The notes under the pieces are model-generated. The model did no database searches, was not told the origin of the DNA, and saw nothing but the letters and a program-made list of their open reading frames with translations. A stretch of DNA of 64,000 bases from Cephalopachus bancanus. Taxonomy: Eukaryota; Chordata; Mammalia; Primates; Tarsiidae. This document shows positions 55,036 to 64,000 of the stretch, piece by piece (within the stretch, counting starts at the first letter, position 1; each line of letters starts with the position of its first letter). Both the position numbers and the translations under genes were made by a program. The DNA is taken from contig JAPVLO010000162.1 of assembly GCA_027257055.1 (NCBI GenBank), forward strand, positions 1,054,001 through 1,118,000. Direction: 5' to 3'.

Positions 55036-55489
55036 GCTGCCTACAACCAAAGGTCCCTTCCAATCCTGGGACCCCCCCCTCCCCAGCCTGCTTTGTACTA
55101 ATTCGTGGGTTCCCTCAGGAACCTAGACTGGGCACAGACACCGCTCACCATCCTACCCTACCCACGTCCACTGGGCCTCTGCAGCCATCCTGGGCCTCTG
55201 CAACCCCTGAACATACCAGGCCCTGCAAGATGACTCTCTGCGCTCCAGAACAGCGAAGGGCACACTCCCTGAACGCCCTCATCCAATGTGCTCCTCAAAC
55301 TTCCACAGGCACTGGAGTTGCCCTTGTTACAACTGACAGCTATGTGCCTGTCCCTCTTTGAAGAAGCAGTGACCAGCATGGCGCTACACAGAGCAAGTGT
55401 GTACTCAGCCATTATCAGTAAAATGGCCGCATACATGAAGAGGGATTGATTCAAAAATTATGCCCTTATCTGCCTCTTTATCATAACAG
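55036..55489. other. Unique stretch with a short LTR-like trace
   Basis: 'cccagcctgctttgtactaa' at 55083-55102 nearly matches the solo-LTR-like element at 57203-57227. Otherwise unassigned. Confidence 0.35.
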
Positions 55490-55837
55490 TCCTGAAGTCA
55501 AATTGTAATAGGTATACAAGTTACTCGGAAATCTTGTTAAAATGCAGATTTGGATTCAGTGCAATTTTGATCCAGGGTGGGGCCTAAGATTCTGTATTTC
55601 TTTCTTTCTTTTATTTTTAGAGAACAAGTTCTCACTTTGTCACCCAGGCTGGAGTGCAGTGGCACAATCGCGGCTCACTGCAGCCTCGAACACCTGGGCT
55701 TAAGTGATCCTCCGGCCTAAGCCTTCGCAGTAGCTGAGACTGCAGGGAAGCCACCATGCCCAGTGAAACTGCATTTCTTACAAGCTCCCAGGTGACCTTG
55801 ATGCTGCTGGTCTGTTGACCAATCTCAGAGGAGTGGG
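55490..55837 (+). mobile_element. MER5A-type DNA transposon, split by an Alu monomer
   Basis: Left part 'cttgttaaaatgcagatttg' and 'gtggggcctaagattctgta'. Right part 'tttcttacaagctcccaggt', 'gaccttgatgctgctggtct' after the SINE. Confidence 0.8.
55603..55766 (-). mobile_element. Alu-related monomer (FRAM type)
   Basis: 'tgtcacccaggctggagtgc', 'ggctcactgcagcctcgaac' and 'gggaagccaccatgcccag'. The direct repeat 'tctgtatttct'/'ctgcatttctt' marks its insertion into the MER5A. Confidence 0.85.
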
Positions 55838-55849
55838 GTCTTCTCCTGT

Positions 55850-56002
55850 CCCAATGGTTTTCAAACTTTACTGAATTTCAGAATCACCTGGATGCTTTTA
55901 AAATCCTGATTTGCATAATAATGAAATCAGAGTGTCTGGGGGCAGGATCCAGGTGTCAGGATGATTCCAATGTGCAGTCAAGTCTGGGAATCCCTGGCCT
56001 GC
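55850..56002 (+). mobile_element. MER5A-related hAT element
   Basis: 'ggttttcaaactttactgaa', 'ttcagaatcacctggatgct' and 'gattccaatgtgcagtcaag'. Confidence 0.75.
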
Positions 56003-56029
56003 ACCATCTCCTGCTTCCTTAAGTCTGAA

Positions 56030-56190
56030 ACCCAGCATGGACGTTCATTCCAGCCAGCTGGGGAACTTTACTAACTGCTCATGCCTGGGAAGCACCCAGA
56101 TCAATTAAATCAGAATCTCTGGCGGCCGAACCTGAGCGTTTTTTAAAGCTCCCCAGGTGATTCTAATATGCAGCCAGGGTGAGAGGCTTT
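56030..56190 (+). mobile_element. MER5A-related hAT element
   Basis: 'gcacccagatcaattaaatc', 'agaatctctggcggccgaac' and 'ccaggtgattctaatatgca'. The third MER5-type element in 700 bp. Confidence 0.7.
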
Positions 56191-56239
56191 GTTTTCACGC
56201 TCTGCCTCCAGGGAGTGGCCACAAGTATGAGGCTCTGAG

Positions 56240-56345
56240 TGTGAGGAGGTATGAAGTCAGTCCTGGGGTTCTCCAGCTATGCCCTGTGTAATCTTGGAGA
56301 AGTTAATTTAGGCTCATTTCCAAAATGAGATTAAAAATACGTGCC
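56240..56345 (+). mobile_element. MIR SINE fragment, sense
   Basis: 'ccctgtgtaatcttggagaa', 'gttaatttaggctcatttcc' and 'aaaatgagattaaaaatacg'. Confidence 0.6.
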
Positions 56346-57099
56346 CATCCTCCTTACCACAATTTTAGTGGTGATTTCTGGAAGTCATCACGCCCTAAAA
56401 TGGAAGACGGAAAAGCACCCGCACTGGAGCCTGTCTTCACCTCTCTGATATGTGGGAACATTACTTGTGTCCCTACCCATCGGGCCGGCTTCAAAGACCC
56501 AGCACCGCCTGCAGGAAGAGTCTCTGTCATGCATGAACTCCCAGCTGCAAGTCCAACTAGGAAGCAGATGGTACACTAGCAGCTCAGGCCACCAAGGGGA
56601 AGTCACGAGGCCTTGCATTCGTAGGCAGACTGAGAGGTGGCATACAATACAACCCCTGCAAAGCGGTCTGGCCAGCAGCCTGGACTCTGCCTGGTGGGCT
56701 GGTTGGTCCTGTACAGGGACAGGACCCACCCACTGCTCTCAGCACACACCGCAGTGCTGCCACCTGACCCACGGCAGCAAGCCTGCAGGTTTGCATCAGA
56801 CTCTTCTCTCGTGAGCTGTCCCTGTACATCTGCCCTTGTGCTGAGGGGAGAGCACCAAAGGCACACAAGAAACGTAGGTTCAAATCCAGCCTGCTCCTGG
56901 CTATAGGAGCTTGGAGCTCAGCTGCTGTTATTATTATTTCCTAGCATATCAGCATAATATAGACATATACCAAGATGTATACATATCCCTGGGCCAAGCT
57001 GGCACACTCCTATTCTGGGAGGCAGCAGAAACCCTAGGTCTCAAAGTACAATGGAATGGGGACAGAGAAGACAGATTCCAGTTGAAAGGACATAACATG
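56346..57099. other. Unique stretch with a MIR trace
   Basis: 'gtaggttcaaatccagcctg' and 'ctcctggctataggagcttg' at 56875-56915 suggest a sense MIR fragment. The rest is unique with no supported gene. Confidence 0.4.
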
Positions 57100-57800
57100 G
57101 ATTGAATATACCCCCATTCTCTTAACTTACCCTCTAATCTCTAGCCAAGGACAGAACCTGTTTCTCAGAGGTAGCTATTGATAGTTGCCTTACAACACTC
57201 CTTCCCAGCCTGTTTTGTACTAATTCGATTTTCTATTTCAAGTATTTGCCTCCACCCATAAGACCCAGGTTAACCTAATCAGCCCTTCAAGACCTGGGTG
57301 ACACAGCAGACCCCACCACCACGGCAGCAATCATGTGACTAATCCACCCATCTGCCTGCTGTCCATCACCTGATGTCAGTACCTGCGCTTACCTGCCCCT
57401 TCGTGATGACGTGGAGCAGACTACTACCCAATTACCTTAATGGCCTTCCCCCATCAAAGGGAGGGGTTAAAAAGGACTCAACCACAAGCAGCCAGTGGCC
57501 ATTGCCAGGCCATTGCGGCCACTGCCCTGCTAAGTTATGGTGTGGCCATGTGCTCTTTGAGCTATGGCCAGGCCATGTTTTCTTAAGCTTTGGCATCCTC
57601 TCCTACCTTGGAGAGGTGAATCTCTTCTTTCTCTCTCTCTCTCTTTCTATTTAGTTTTTAAATAAACTATATTTTTTAATCTAACGTCTGTAAAACTGTT
57701 TGCATCTTTCATGCGGCATTGGATCACATACCAGGCACACTCACACCCCCAGTGAGCCCCACTGGGAATGTGACCCTAATAAGAGTGAGGACAGGTTTTG
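57100..57800 (+). mobile_element. Solo-LTR-like endogenous retroviral element
   Basis: Ordered LTR signals: a TATA-like 'ggttaaaaagg' at 57476-57486, then a GC-balanced segment with 'ggccat' repeats, a CT run at 57628-57648, AATAAA at 57661-57666 and 'taatctaacgtctgt' as the probable cleavage zone. No retroviral genes flank it. Boundaries are approximate. A short processed relative lies at 43479. Confidence 0.55.
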
Positions 57801-57847
57801 GGTCCTAGGTATAGGCAATCTTGAGACATATTTACATTAAACATTGT

Positions 57848-58155
57848 TTGAAACTGGGAACAGTGGCTTATGCCTATAATCCTAGCACTTTGAGAGGCCA
57901 AGGCAGATAACTTGAGACCAGAGGTTGAGATCAGCCTGGACAACATAGTAAGACCTCATCTATTTAAAAAAAGAATTTTTTCTTTTTTTAATTAGCCAGT
58001 CATGGCGGCACATGCCTGTAGTCCCAGTTACTCAAGAGGCTGAGACAGGAGGATTGCTTGAGCCAGAAGTACGAGGTTGCAGTAAGCTGGGATCACACCA
58101 CTACACTCCAGCTTGGGTGACAGTGAAACTCTGTCTCTAAAAAAATTAAAATATA
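57848..58155 (+). mobile_element. Alu SINE, AluJ-like dimer
   Basis: 'ggcttatgcctataatccta', 'cagcctggacaacatagtaa', an A/T-rich linker, 'tgcctgtagtcccagttact' and 'gtgaaactctgtctctaaaa'. Strongly diverged. Confidence 0.9.
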
Positions 58156-58786
58156 TAACAAAAAAATTGTTTGTATTTATCTGAAATTAAAATTTATCTG
58201 GTCATTATTTGCTAAATCCAGCAACCCTACAAGAGAGGAAGGAAGGAGTTAAAAGTTGTAGCAAAGGCCCAAGGCCCCAGAAACAGGTCCAGAGGGGAAG
58301 ACCTTTGGGCTGAGTTGGGTTTGGGTTGAGGGCTTCAGGACTCTGAAAACCAGATGGCAAACTTTCACAAGCCTTTCTGTCCTCAGAACACCTTCTGGAC
58401 ATAGGCCTTGGCCAGCAGAATCCAGTCAAATCCCCGAAGCAGGTGAGGCTGCCCTGGGGACTGGGGTAGGGTCTTGACTCCCATGCCCACCGTCCTACTG
58501 TGTGTTCGCCCCAAAAGACTAAGTCAGTGGGACTCTCCCAGATCCTACAGGAACAAAAATGCCCTCCATTCTAATCCTCTTCCTGCATGGATCAGGCCTT
58601 TTATTCTCCAGGTATAGAGACCTTGAGCATTCACAGCACAGTTAAACTGAATCTTCAAGCTCATCTGATCCCTCTGATTACAGCTGAGAAGTCAGACCCA
58701 GAGGAGGACAAATTTTACCAAAGCCACACAGCAAAGGTAGGGCTGAGGTCTTTCCACCAATCTGGACTGCTGAACCTCTGGTTCTT
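58156..58786. other. Unique stretch with an antisense MIR trace
   Basis: At 58640-58770, 'gctgagaagtcagacccaga' and 'ccaaagccacacagcaaagg' fit a diverged antisense MIR. Otherwise nothing recognised. Confidence 0.4.
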
Positions 58787-59062
58787 TTTTTTTTCTTTTA
58801 AGTCGGAACCTCGCTCAGTCGCCCAGAGTACAGTAGCACAATCATGGCTACTACAGCCTTGACCTGGTGGGCTCAGGCAATCCTTCCACTTCAGCCTCCA
58901 GAGTAGTTGGGCCTATAGGAATGCACCACAAGACCCGGCTAATTAGTTTGATTTATTGTAGAGACCCCTCGGGGCTGATCTCGAACTCCTGGGCTCAGGC
59001 AATCCTCTTGCATTGGCTTCCCAAAGTGTTGGGATTAAAGGCATGAGCCACTTCACCCAGCC
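58787..59062 (-). mobile_element. Alu SINE, old T-Alu/AluJ intermediate
   Basis: 'aagtcggaacctcgctcagt', 'agccttgacctggtgggctc', linker 'gtttgatttattgtagagac' and 'gttgggattaaaggcatgag'. The linker is of T-Alu type while the arms are diverged. Confidence 0.88.
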
Positions 59063-59339
59063 ACCCTCTTGTTCTTGAACCTACCCTGACCTTCAGAATA
59101 GAAATCTCAATGACTTCGTATGCAAATTCATTCACCAGCACCACAATCTGGAATCAAAAGGCACAAAAGAAACCTTGGGATCTCTCCGGGAGCATCCCAA
59201 CTAGAAGCAAAGCTTCGGGAATCCTGTTCTGAAAAGGACAAAGAACTTTTCAGGGGCATCTGGAGGCAGCCCCCTTCACTGTGCCCGCTTAGAAGAGCAG
59301 CTGCAGTGTGTAGGTGTTCACTGACAGGCAGCCCAGAGA

Positions 59340-59485
59340 GACCACGTGCTATGGAGTCGAGGCCTGGGCACAAAGCATGATCTGGATGGTCTTGGTTCAC
59401 ACCCAGCTTCAGTTTCCTCATCTGTACAATGAAACTATCTCATGGGGGGGCGTGAAGAATAATGAGATTGGGCACAGGGCCTGAA
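59340..59485 (+). mobile_element. MIR SINE, sense orientation
   Basis: 'ggttcacacccagcttcagt', 'ttcctcatctgtacaatgaa' and 'gggcacagggcctgaag'. Confidence 0.62.
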
Positions 59486-61074
59486 GTATTATAAGGCCTA
59501 CAATTTCAAGTGCTGCCTTGATATCTTTGAGTCTCAAAGGCCTACCCATGAGTTCCCCTGCTCCCACCAGATATGCCCCTCCCATTCAGTGGGAAAGGCT
59601 GCATCCAGTCAGCTCCTCTATCAGCCAGCACTCCACCTGGTCTTCGATTTAACGGGTTTCCCCTCCTTGCCAGCCCACGAAATTATTCAAACCAGTCAAT
59701 CACAACCAGGGGACACCCCACCCTCTTATTGCTGTAAAGCTGCCTCCCACAGCCCCTGCTGTTCACATGGTTCCTGGTGCAGCACTGAGAGCAACACTTG
59801 TGTGGCCCTGCATGGCATGCTGAGTCCTTCTCCCCCACCCAGGCTGTGAATGCATGCGACAAGTACACTGCTGCCAGTCTCTTCTGTCATTGTTCATTGT
59901 TCAGTGTTGTGTGTTCAGCCATCTCATAGTATGTAGGGCAGGAGATCCCTCTTCACCAACAGGATGAATGTGAGGCCAGAACAGGTCACTTAACAAGACG
60001 GGACTCGGATCCCAACCTCATTCTTCTGGGGAGGGGGCCTCCTTGTATTCCTGAATGGTGCTGCCTGGGCTTCCATTCACAGTAGAGGCTGGGATGCTGA
60101 CAATAGGAGGACTTGCCAGAAGAGAGAGCATTTGGGGTCTTCTCAAGGTCAGCAGAGCCAGCCCACTACCATGACACACTGGCCTTCACTATACCTAATT
60201 CGAACTGCTGTCCCATGAAGGCCCATGCCAGATGCTTCAGCTGTTTTCATGATGTGAGAAGAAACGGCAAGTCCAAGGTCACACAGAGAGGCACTAAGTC
60301 AATCCCGCCCTCACCAATTGTCAGCACCAGGCCAGCACTCCACAGCCTCTGGGGAGCAGAGGCACAACTCACAGGGTGCTCCTCTCTACGGAGGGGACAC
60401 CCTCCCAGTGTCACCAATTTCACCCTCAGGTAAATGGCTTGAGGACAACTGCAGTCTGTGAGTCTACCGGGAGGATACACAATCCAGATAGTGACCTTCG
60501 GCATGAGACTCAGGTCTTCTGGAAAACTCCTCGGAGGAGTGAGTGCCCTGTCTCAGCTCACTTTGGACTTTAGCTCAGTCCCTGCCAGCCCCGAGGTCCA
60601 CCATGAGGTGGTCAGGAGGCCTCTACATTGACTCCTGGCAGGTGGGAAGACCCTGAACCTCTTGGTCCCAAGAGTGAACATTAGGACTATTTCCCTCTTG
60701 CTGCAGACTCTCCTGGTCTTTGTTTGGTGGCATGCGAGCTGCCGGCTAGAGTCCTGACCCAGCGGTCAGGGCTGGATGGTTTTGGTCAGCCTGGAGCTGT
60801 TCCTCAACATGCTTCCCATGGGCACAGTGAGTCCCTGATTTCAGAACGGTGAGACGTGGGTTTCCACCTACAGTGAGAGGCTGAGGCCCTGGCAGGAAGA
60901 GAACTTGGCCAGGAGGCAGTAAGGTGTCACTGAACTTGAATCAGCCTTTCCCACACCCCAAGGCTGCAGAGCCTCTCAGGACCTAGATGACTTTAGAGAA
61001 CAAAGGAGTCAGCCCTCCTGGCAAGCTCTGACTTCAGATGCTAATAAAATGCTGTCCAGACACACTCAGAACAA
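59486..61074. other. Unique stretch with a faint antisense MIR
   Basis: 'ggcaagtccaaggtcacaca' at about 60266-60285 is an antisense MIR core. The rest is unique sequence and I see no exon with splice support. Confidence 0.4.
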
Positions 61075-61215
61075 GCCTGTGAGTGCCATCTCTGCTTTTG
61101 CTAATCCCCATCAGGCAGATAGAGAAACTGAGCCTCATCATGAGGACTTGCTTAAGTATCAGCCTGGGGCTAAAGGGAGAATCTAGCTCCTATGCTGGAA
61201 ATGGTGCTGCATCCA
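61075..61215 (-). mobile_element. MIR SINE
   Basis: 'aatccccatcaggcagatag', 'agaaactgagcctcatcatg' and 'gggagaatctagctcctatg'. Confidence 0.55.
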
Positions 61216-62979
61216 TCCAGCTCCTAGCTGAGCCCCTGACCTGGGGGACTTATGAGACCAGATGTGCCTCTGTCCCCGACGCCTGTAGCCAGGCATGGAC
61301 AACTGCAGAGTCCTGGGCTTCCCCGACACCCAGCACAATGTCACTGTGCTGGCTTCCTGCAGGGTGGGCCCCACATCTCCTCTGGCCCTCCTCTCCAAGG
61401 TCCCTGCTGTGTATAATCTGAGGAGAAGCCAGGCTCACATCCACAAAGCAAACTTCCTGGTACCTGCCTGACCTTGGCCGGCCTTCCCTGAGGCCACAGC
61501 CAGATGTTACCCAGTCGAGCACAGAGGAATGCCGGGAGCCAGAGAGGTTTGGAAAGTGACCAGGAGTGGGGCTTGGCAGCTGGTGGCAGCTCTGCACTCC
61601 CAGAGGACCGAATTTTGGCTAAAAGGCCCCGGGAGGCCATTGACCTTTAGTGGAAGGCACATCCCTTTGCTCTTTGTGTGTTTTACCCACACAGCCACCT
61701 CTTTAACTGGGTCACACCCAGCTTTTTGTCATGAAAAGTAATTCATTTGGGAGAACTGTCCTTTTTAAGCTCCTCTCGAGCCCTGTGGACACTCTAAGGA
61801 TGTCATAGGAGTTGGGCTTTGGCTGCTACCCTGTCAGAAGGAAGTGCCGCTGGACTGGGGTGGCTATCTCTCCTTCCTTTGTCCTCAGCCTGGGGGCTTT
61901 TTCTCTCATCTCTCTGGTAGCTCAGCCGCAGGAAGAACATTGGCTGCTTCAGAGAAAAGACCTTTTCCTGCTGACAGTGCCTTGCCCCAGGTCCCAGGGC
62001 TTCTGCAAAGAGGTGCCAAACCCAGACCTCCTCTGTGCCCTTGCCTCAGCAGGACAAAGCCACACGTAAATCTGCCCCTGGGTCAGATCTGACAAGGTTG
62101 GCCTCATCTCGGCTGCCTGAGGACATCTAGAGAGGAAGAGTTGTCTGATTCCCAGGTAGAAGAGCAGGGCTCAGATCTCCAGCTTGCCAAAGTTCTCTGA
62201 ACCAGGCAGGACAGGATGGAAAGAGGAGACTTCTTGATTCTCTTCATCCCTGAGGTGTCATCCCTGAGGTGGCTGGGGCATCACATAGACCCTTTCTGCT
62301 CTTCCTGAAGGATTTGGGATGACAGTAAGGTGACACCTTTCTGAGGTGGAGAGAGGTATCTGGGACAATGTTGCAGCAACATCTCTGGTGTTTCATCAGC
62401 TAAAGGAGCCCAGGAATGGAGGGAGCCACAGACAGAGTTGCTGTGCCCTAAATTCCACTTGGGGTAGGGGTTGTTTCAGAGGACCCTGAGTGGTCAACAG
62501 CCTAGTGGGTGTGGTCTGCATGAAACCCTGTCACCACAAAATCTGCTTTGAGGGACTTCTCGGGCGGCCAGAGCACATTTCTGGTAAGAATCTACACAAA
62601 TATCATCCCACCCAGAGCCCCCAAAGCCATGGCATCATCTGAACCCTCTCTGCTGCGAGAGGTGGAATCGTGGTCAATATTCATCCCACCCCATCCATCT
62701 GACAAGGCCTGGATTTAGAAAAAGAAAGACTGGAGGGGCTGTGAGAACGTCTGAAAGGGGATATCAAGGGTCACTGGTTATGTTTCTAGAATCCTGAAAA
62801 TCCTGTATCTCCCGGCACCTTCTGGAGGCTGCTTGTCTTTGGGGGAAAGAATCTGGTTTTATTTGCTTATTTTAATGAACGGAGGTGAGGGTGAGCAGCC
62901 TGTGGCAGGGCCATGGCAGTCTCTCTTCAGCCACTGCCCCTTGAGGAAAGCCAAGCCCAGCTTCAGAGATTTCCAGGCA
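61216..62979. other. Unique stretch, nothing recognised
   Basis: Unique, moderately GC-rich sequence without a recognised repeat. It might be intronic or upstream sequence of a gene at the window's right edge. No exon is supported. Confidence 0.4.
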
Positions 62980-64000
62980 GGCTTTGGCCCCGCGAGCTTC
63001 TGGCCACCCGACAGAGGTCCGGAATAGGGAGGAAGGTCCCGACCCGAGTGTACGTGCTGGGGGCAGGGAGGAGGGTCTAGGGCCGATTCCAGAGCTAATT
63101 CGAAACTGGAAAGGGCAGGGCGGGGGAGTCCCAGGCCCGCGCTCACGGCCGGCAAGGAAGGAGGCCGCGCAGGGTCGGGCGTGGAGCTGTCCGGACTGTG
63201 GTGCTGAAAACCGGTTACGGCGGTCAAGGGGGCGCAGAGCGGCCCACCCAACTGGCGCTTCCGCTCTAGGTGACGGGGGATGGAAAGGGATTCCTCCCGT
63301 CCCCTAATCTACTCACTCTCCGAGAAAAGAAGGGCACAAATGAGCTAGGGTCAGAAGGCAGGCTAAGCACTAAGAGGTGTGCAGGCGCCCGAAGCTGCGG
63401 CCAGCTCTGAGTAGGGTGCAATCCGGGCCAACTGGCAAGAGACCCCGGACCCGGGCCGGTCCCTCGCTGGCCTTCCACACTCCGGACAGATGTCATGGCT
63501 GCACGGCAAGGAGGGGTGCACGAGGTGTCCCCAGAGGGCTTCCGTGGGTGCATACCCGCCCCGCGGACACACGGAGTGCGCTCCCAGGACGGACACACAC
63601 CACGCACACGCAAGCAGTCCCGCACCCGCGCCCTACACAAGGCCACCTGCTCCCACCAGGCTGCCGCGGCTCCAGCCTCGCTTTCCCCCGGCCTGGACGT
63701 CTCTCTTGGCCTCAGATGGCGTCCCCAGAGGGGTCTCAGCCAGCGGGAAGCCCAGTTCCAGCCTGACACCAGGGAAAGTGCTGGGGAGGAGCAGACAGTC
63801 AGCTCCTACGCCCAGAAAGAGGGGGGCGAGGCAGGCGGAGAGGGTAGGTCTCAGACACCCATTCTTTCCCCAAACTCGCAGTTACGGCTCCAGGATGCCA
63901 GAGGAGTGTGGACAGGAGTGAGTGTGAGCGTGTCTCCCTCCCAAGCTGGGGACACCCCGAGGCCCAGCGCGTACCTGTGCGTGGAGGCCCCGCATGGAGC
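62980..64000. promoter_or_regulatory. CpG island continuing past the window
   Basis: CpGs become dense from about 62990 ('ggccccgcgagcttc', 'gttacggcggtcaagggggc') to the end ('cccagcgcgtacctgtgcg'). There are GC-box-like sites ('cagggcgggggag' at 63115) and no TATA box. Unmethylated CpG islands of this sort usually mark promoters. Long frames on both strands are a composition effect. Confidence 0.6.
63975..64000 (-). CDS. Possible exon end at window edge, minus strand
   Basis: Read on the minus strand the last 26 bases give an ATG followed by RGLHAQ, then a near-consensus donor 'cacag|gtacgcg' at 63975. Its place in a CpG island fits a first coding exon of a leftward gene. The start codon and family cannot be checked from this window. 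Confidence 0.22.

Noticed and set aside
56870..56925. tRNA-like 'ggttcaaatccagcc' B-box motif
   Set aside because: It matches the tRNA-derived head of a MIR. No cloverleaf or A box is present nearby.
63266..63769. Long minus-strand and plus-strand frames in the terminal CpG island
   Set aside because: Stops are rare in CpG-rich DNA, several frames are open at once on both strands, and none has a recognisable domain.

Overview
The window is nuclear DNA from a primate, and most of it is interspersed repeats. It holds no protein-coding gene, tRNA, rRNA or CRISPR array that I can recognise with confidence. The organism is read from the SINEs. About 18 dimeric Alu elements share an unusual consensus: left arm 'ggctcggtggctcagcctg', a short linker 'caataaatcaaaaattag', 'gtagttccagctacttgg', and a 3' end 'gagactccaactc' plus A's. 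None of the Alu copies looks like AluS or AluY (anthropoids), and none carries the strepsirrhine-type insertions or the galago tRNA-type SINE. Older AluJ-like dimers and FLAM/FRAM-type monomers sit alongside them. By elimination a tarsier (Tarsius/Carlito lineage) fits best. This is an inference; here the lineage-type copies are called 'T-Alu'.

Layout. 0-11 kb: Alu elements, an MLT1 LTR, MIRs and unique sequence. 11.3 kb: a compact CRE + inverted CCAAT + GC-box cluster, the best promoter candidate. 12.5-15.1 kb: class I LTR fragments, L1 3' sequence, T-Alus and a (TG)n(CG)n tract. 16-23 kb: GC-rich, mostly unique, with AluJ elements, two weak exon candidates and a possible minus-strand 3' exon with AATAAA. 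23.4-25.1 kb: an L2 cut up by SINEs, then an old unassigned repeat and (TC)n(CA)n. 28.1 kb: a CpG-rich segment with a GC-box array. 28.8-31 kb: L2, purine and pyrimidine tracts. 31.2-32.7 kb: unique sequence with an exon-like segment, then MLT1. 33.2-37 kb: HAL1, L1 and L2. 37.5-38.2 kb: a GGA-rich tract hit by a T-Alu. 38.6-42.5 kb: MIR-rich with a 16-bp minisatellite. 42.5-48.1 kb: L1 in both orientations with six Alus. 48.4-52 kb: L2, a 53-54 bp minisatellite, a 232-bp direct duplication and a 7SL-like monomer. 53.3-54.3 kb: a 173-bp near-identical direct duplication. 55-58 kb: MER5-type DNA transposons and a solo-LTR-like element. 59-63 kb: mostly unique with faint MIRs. 63-64 kb: a CpG island running off the window, with a possible minus-strand exon ending in a good splice donor.

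The possible genes can only be described as exon-like pieces with splice or polyadenylation signals. I found no operon-like or novel defence-like system. The most informative signals are retrotransposition events whose target-site duplications (TSDs) can still be read and the recent local duplications.
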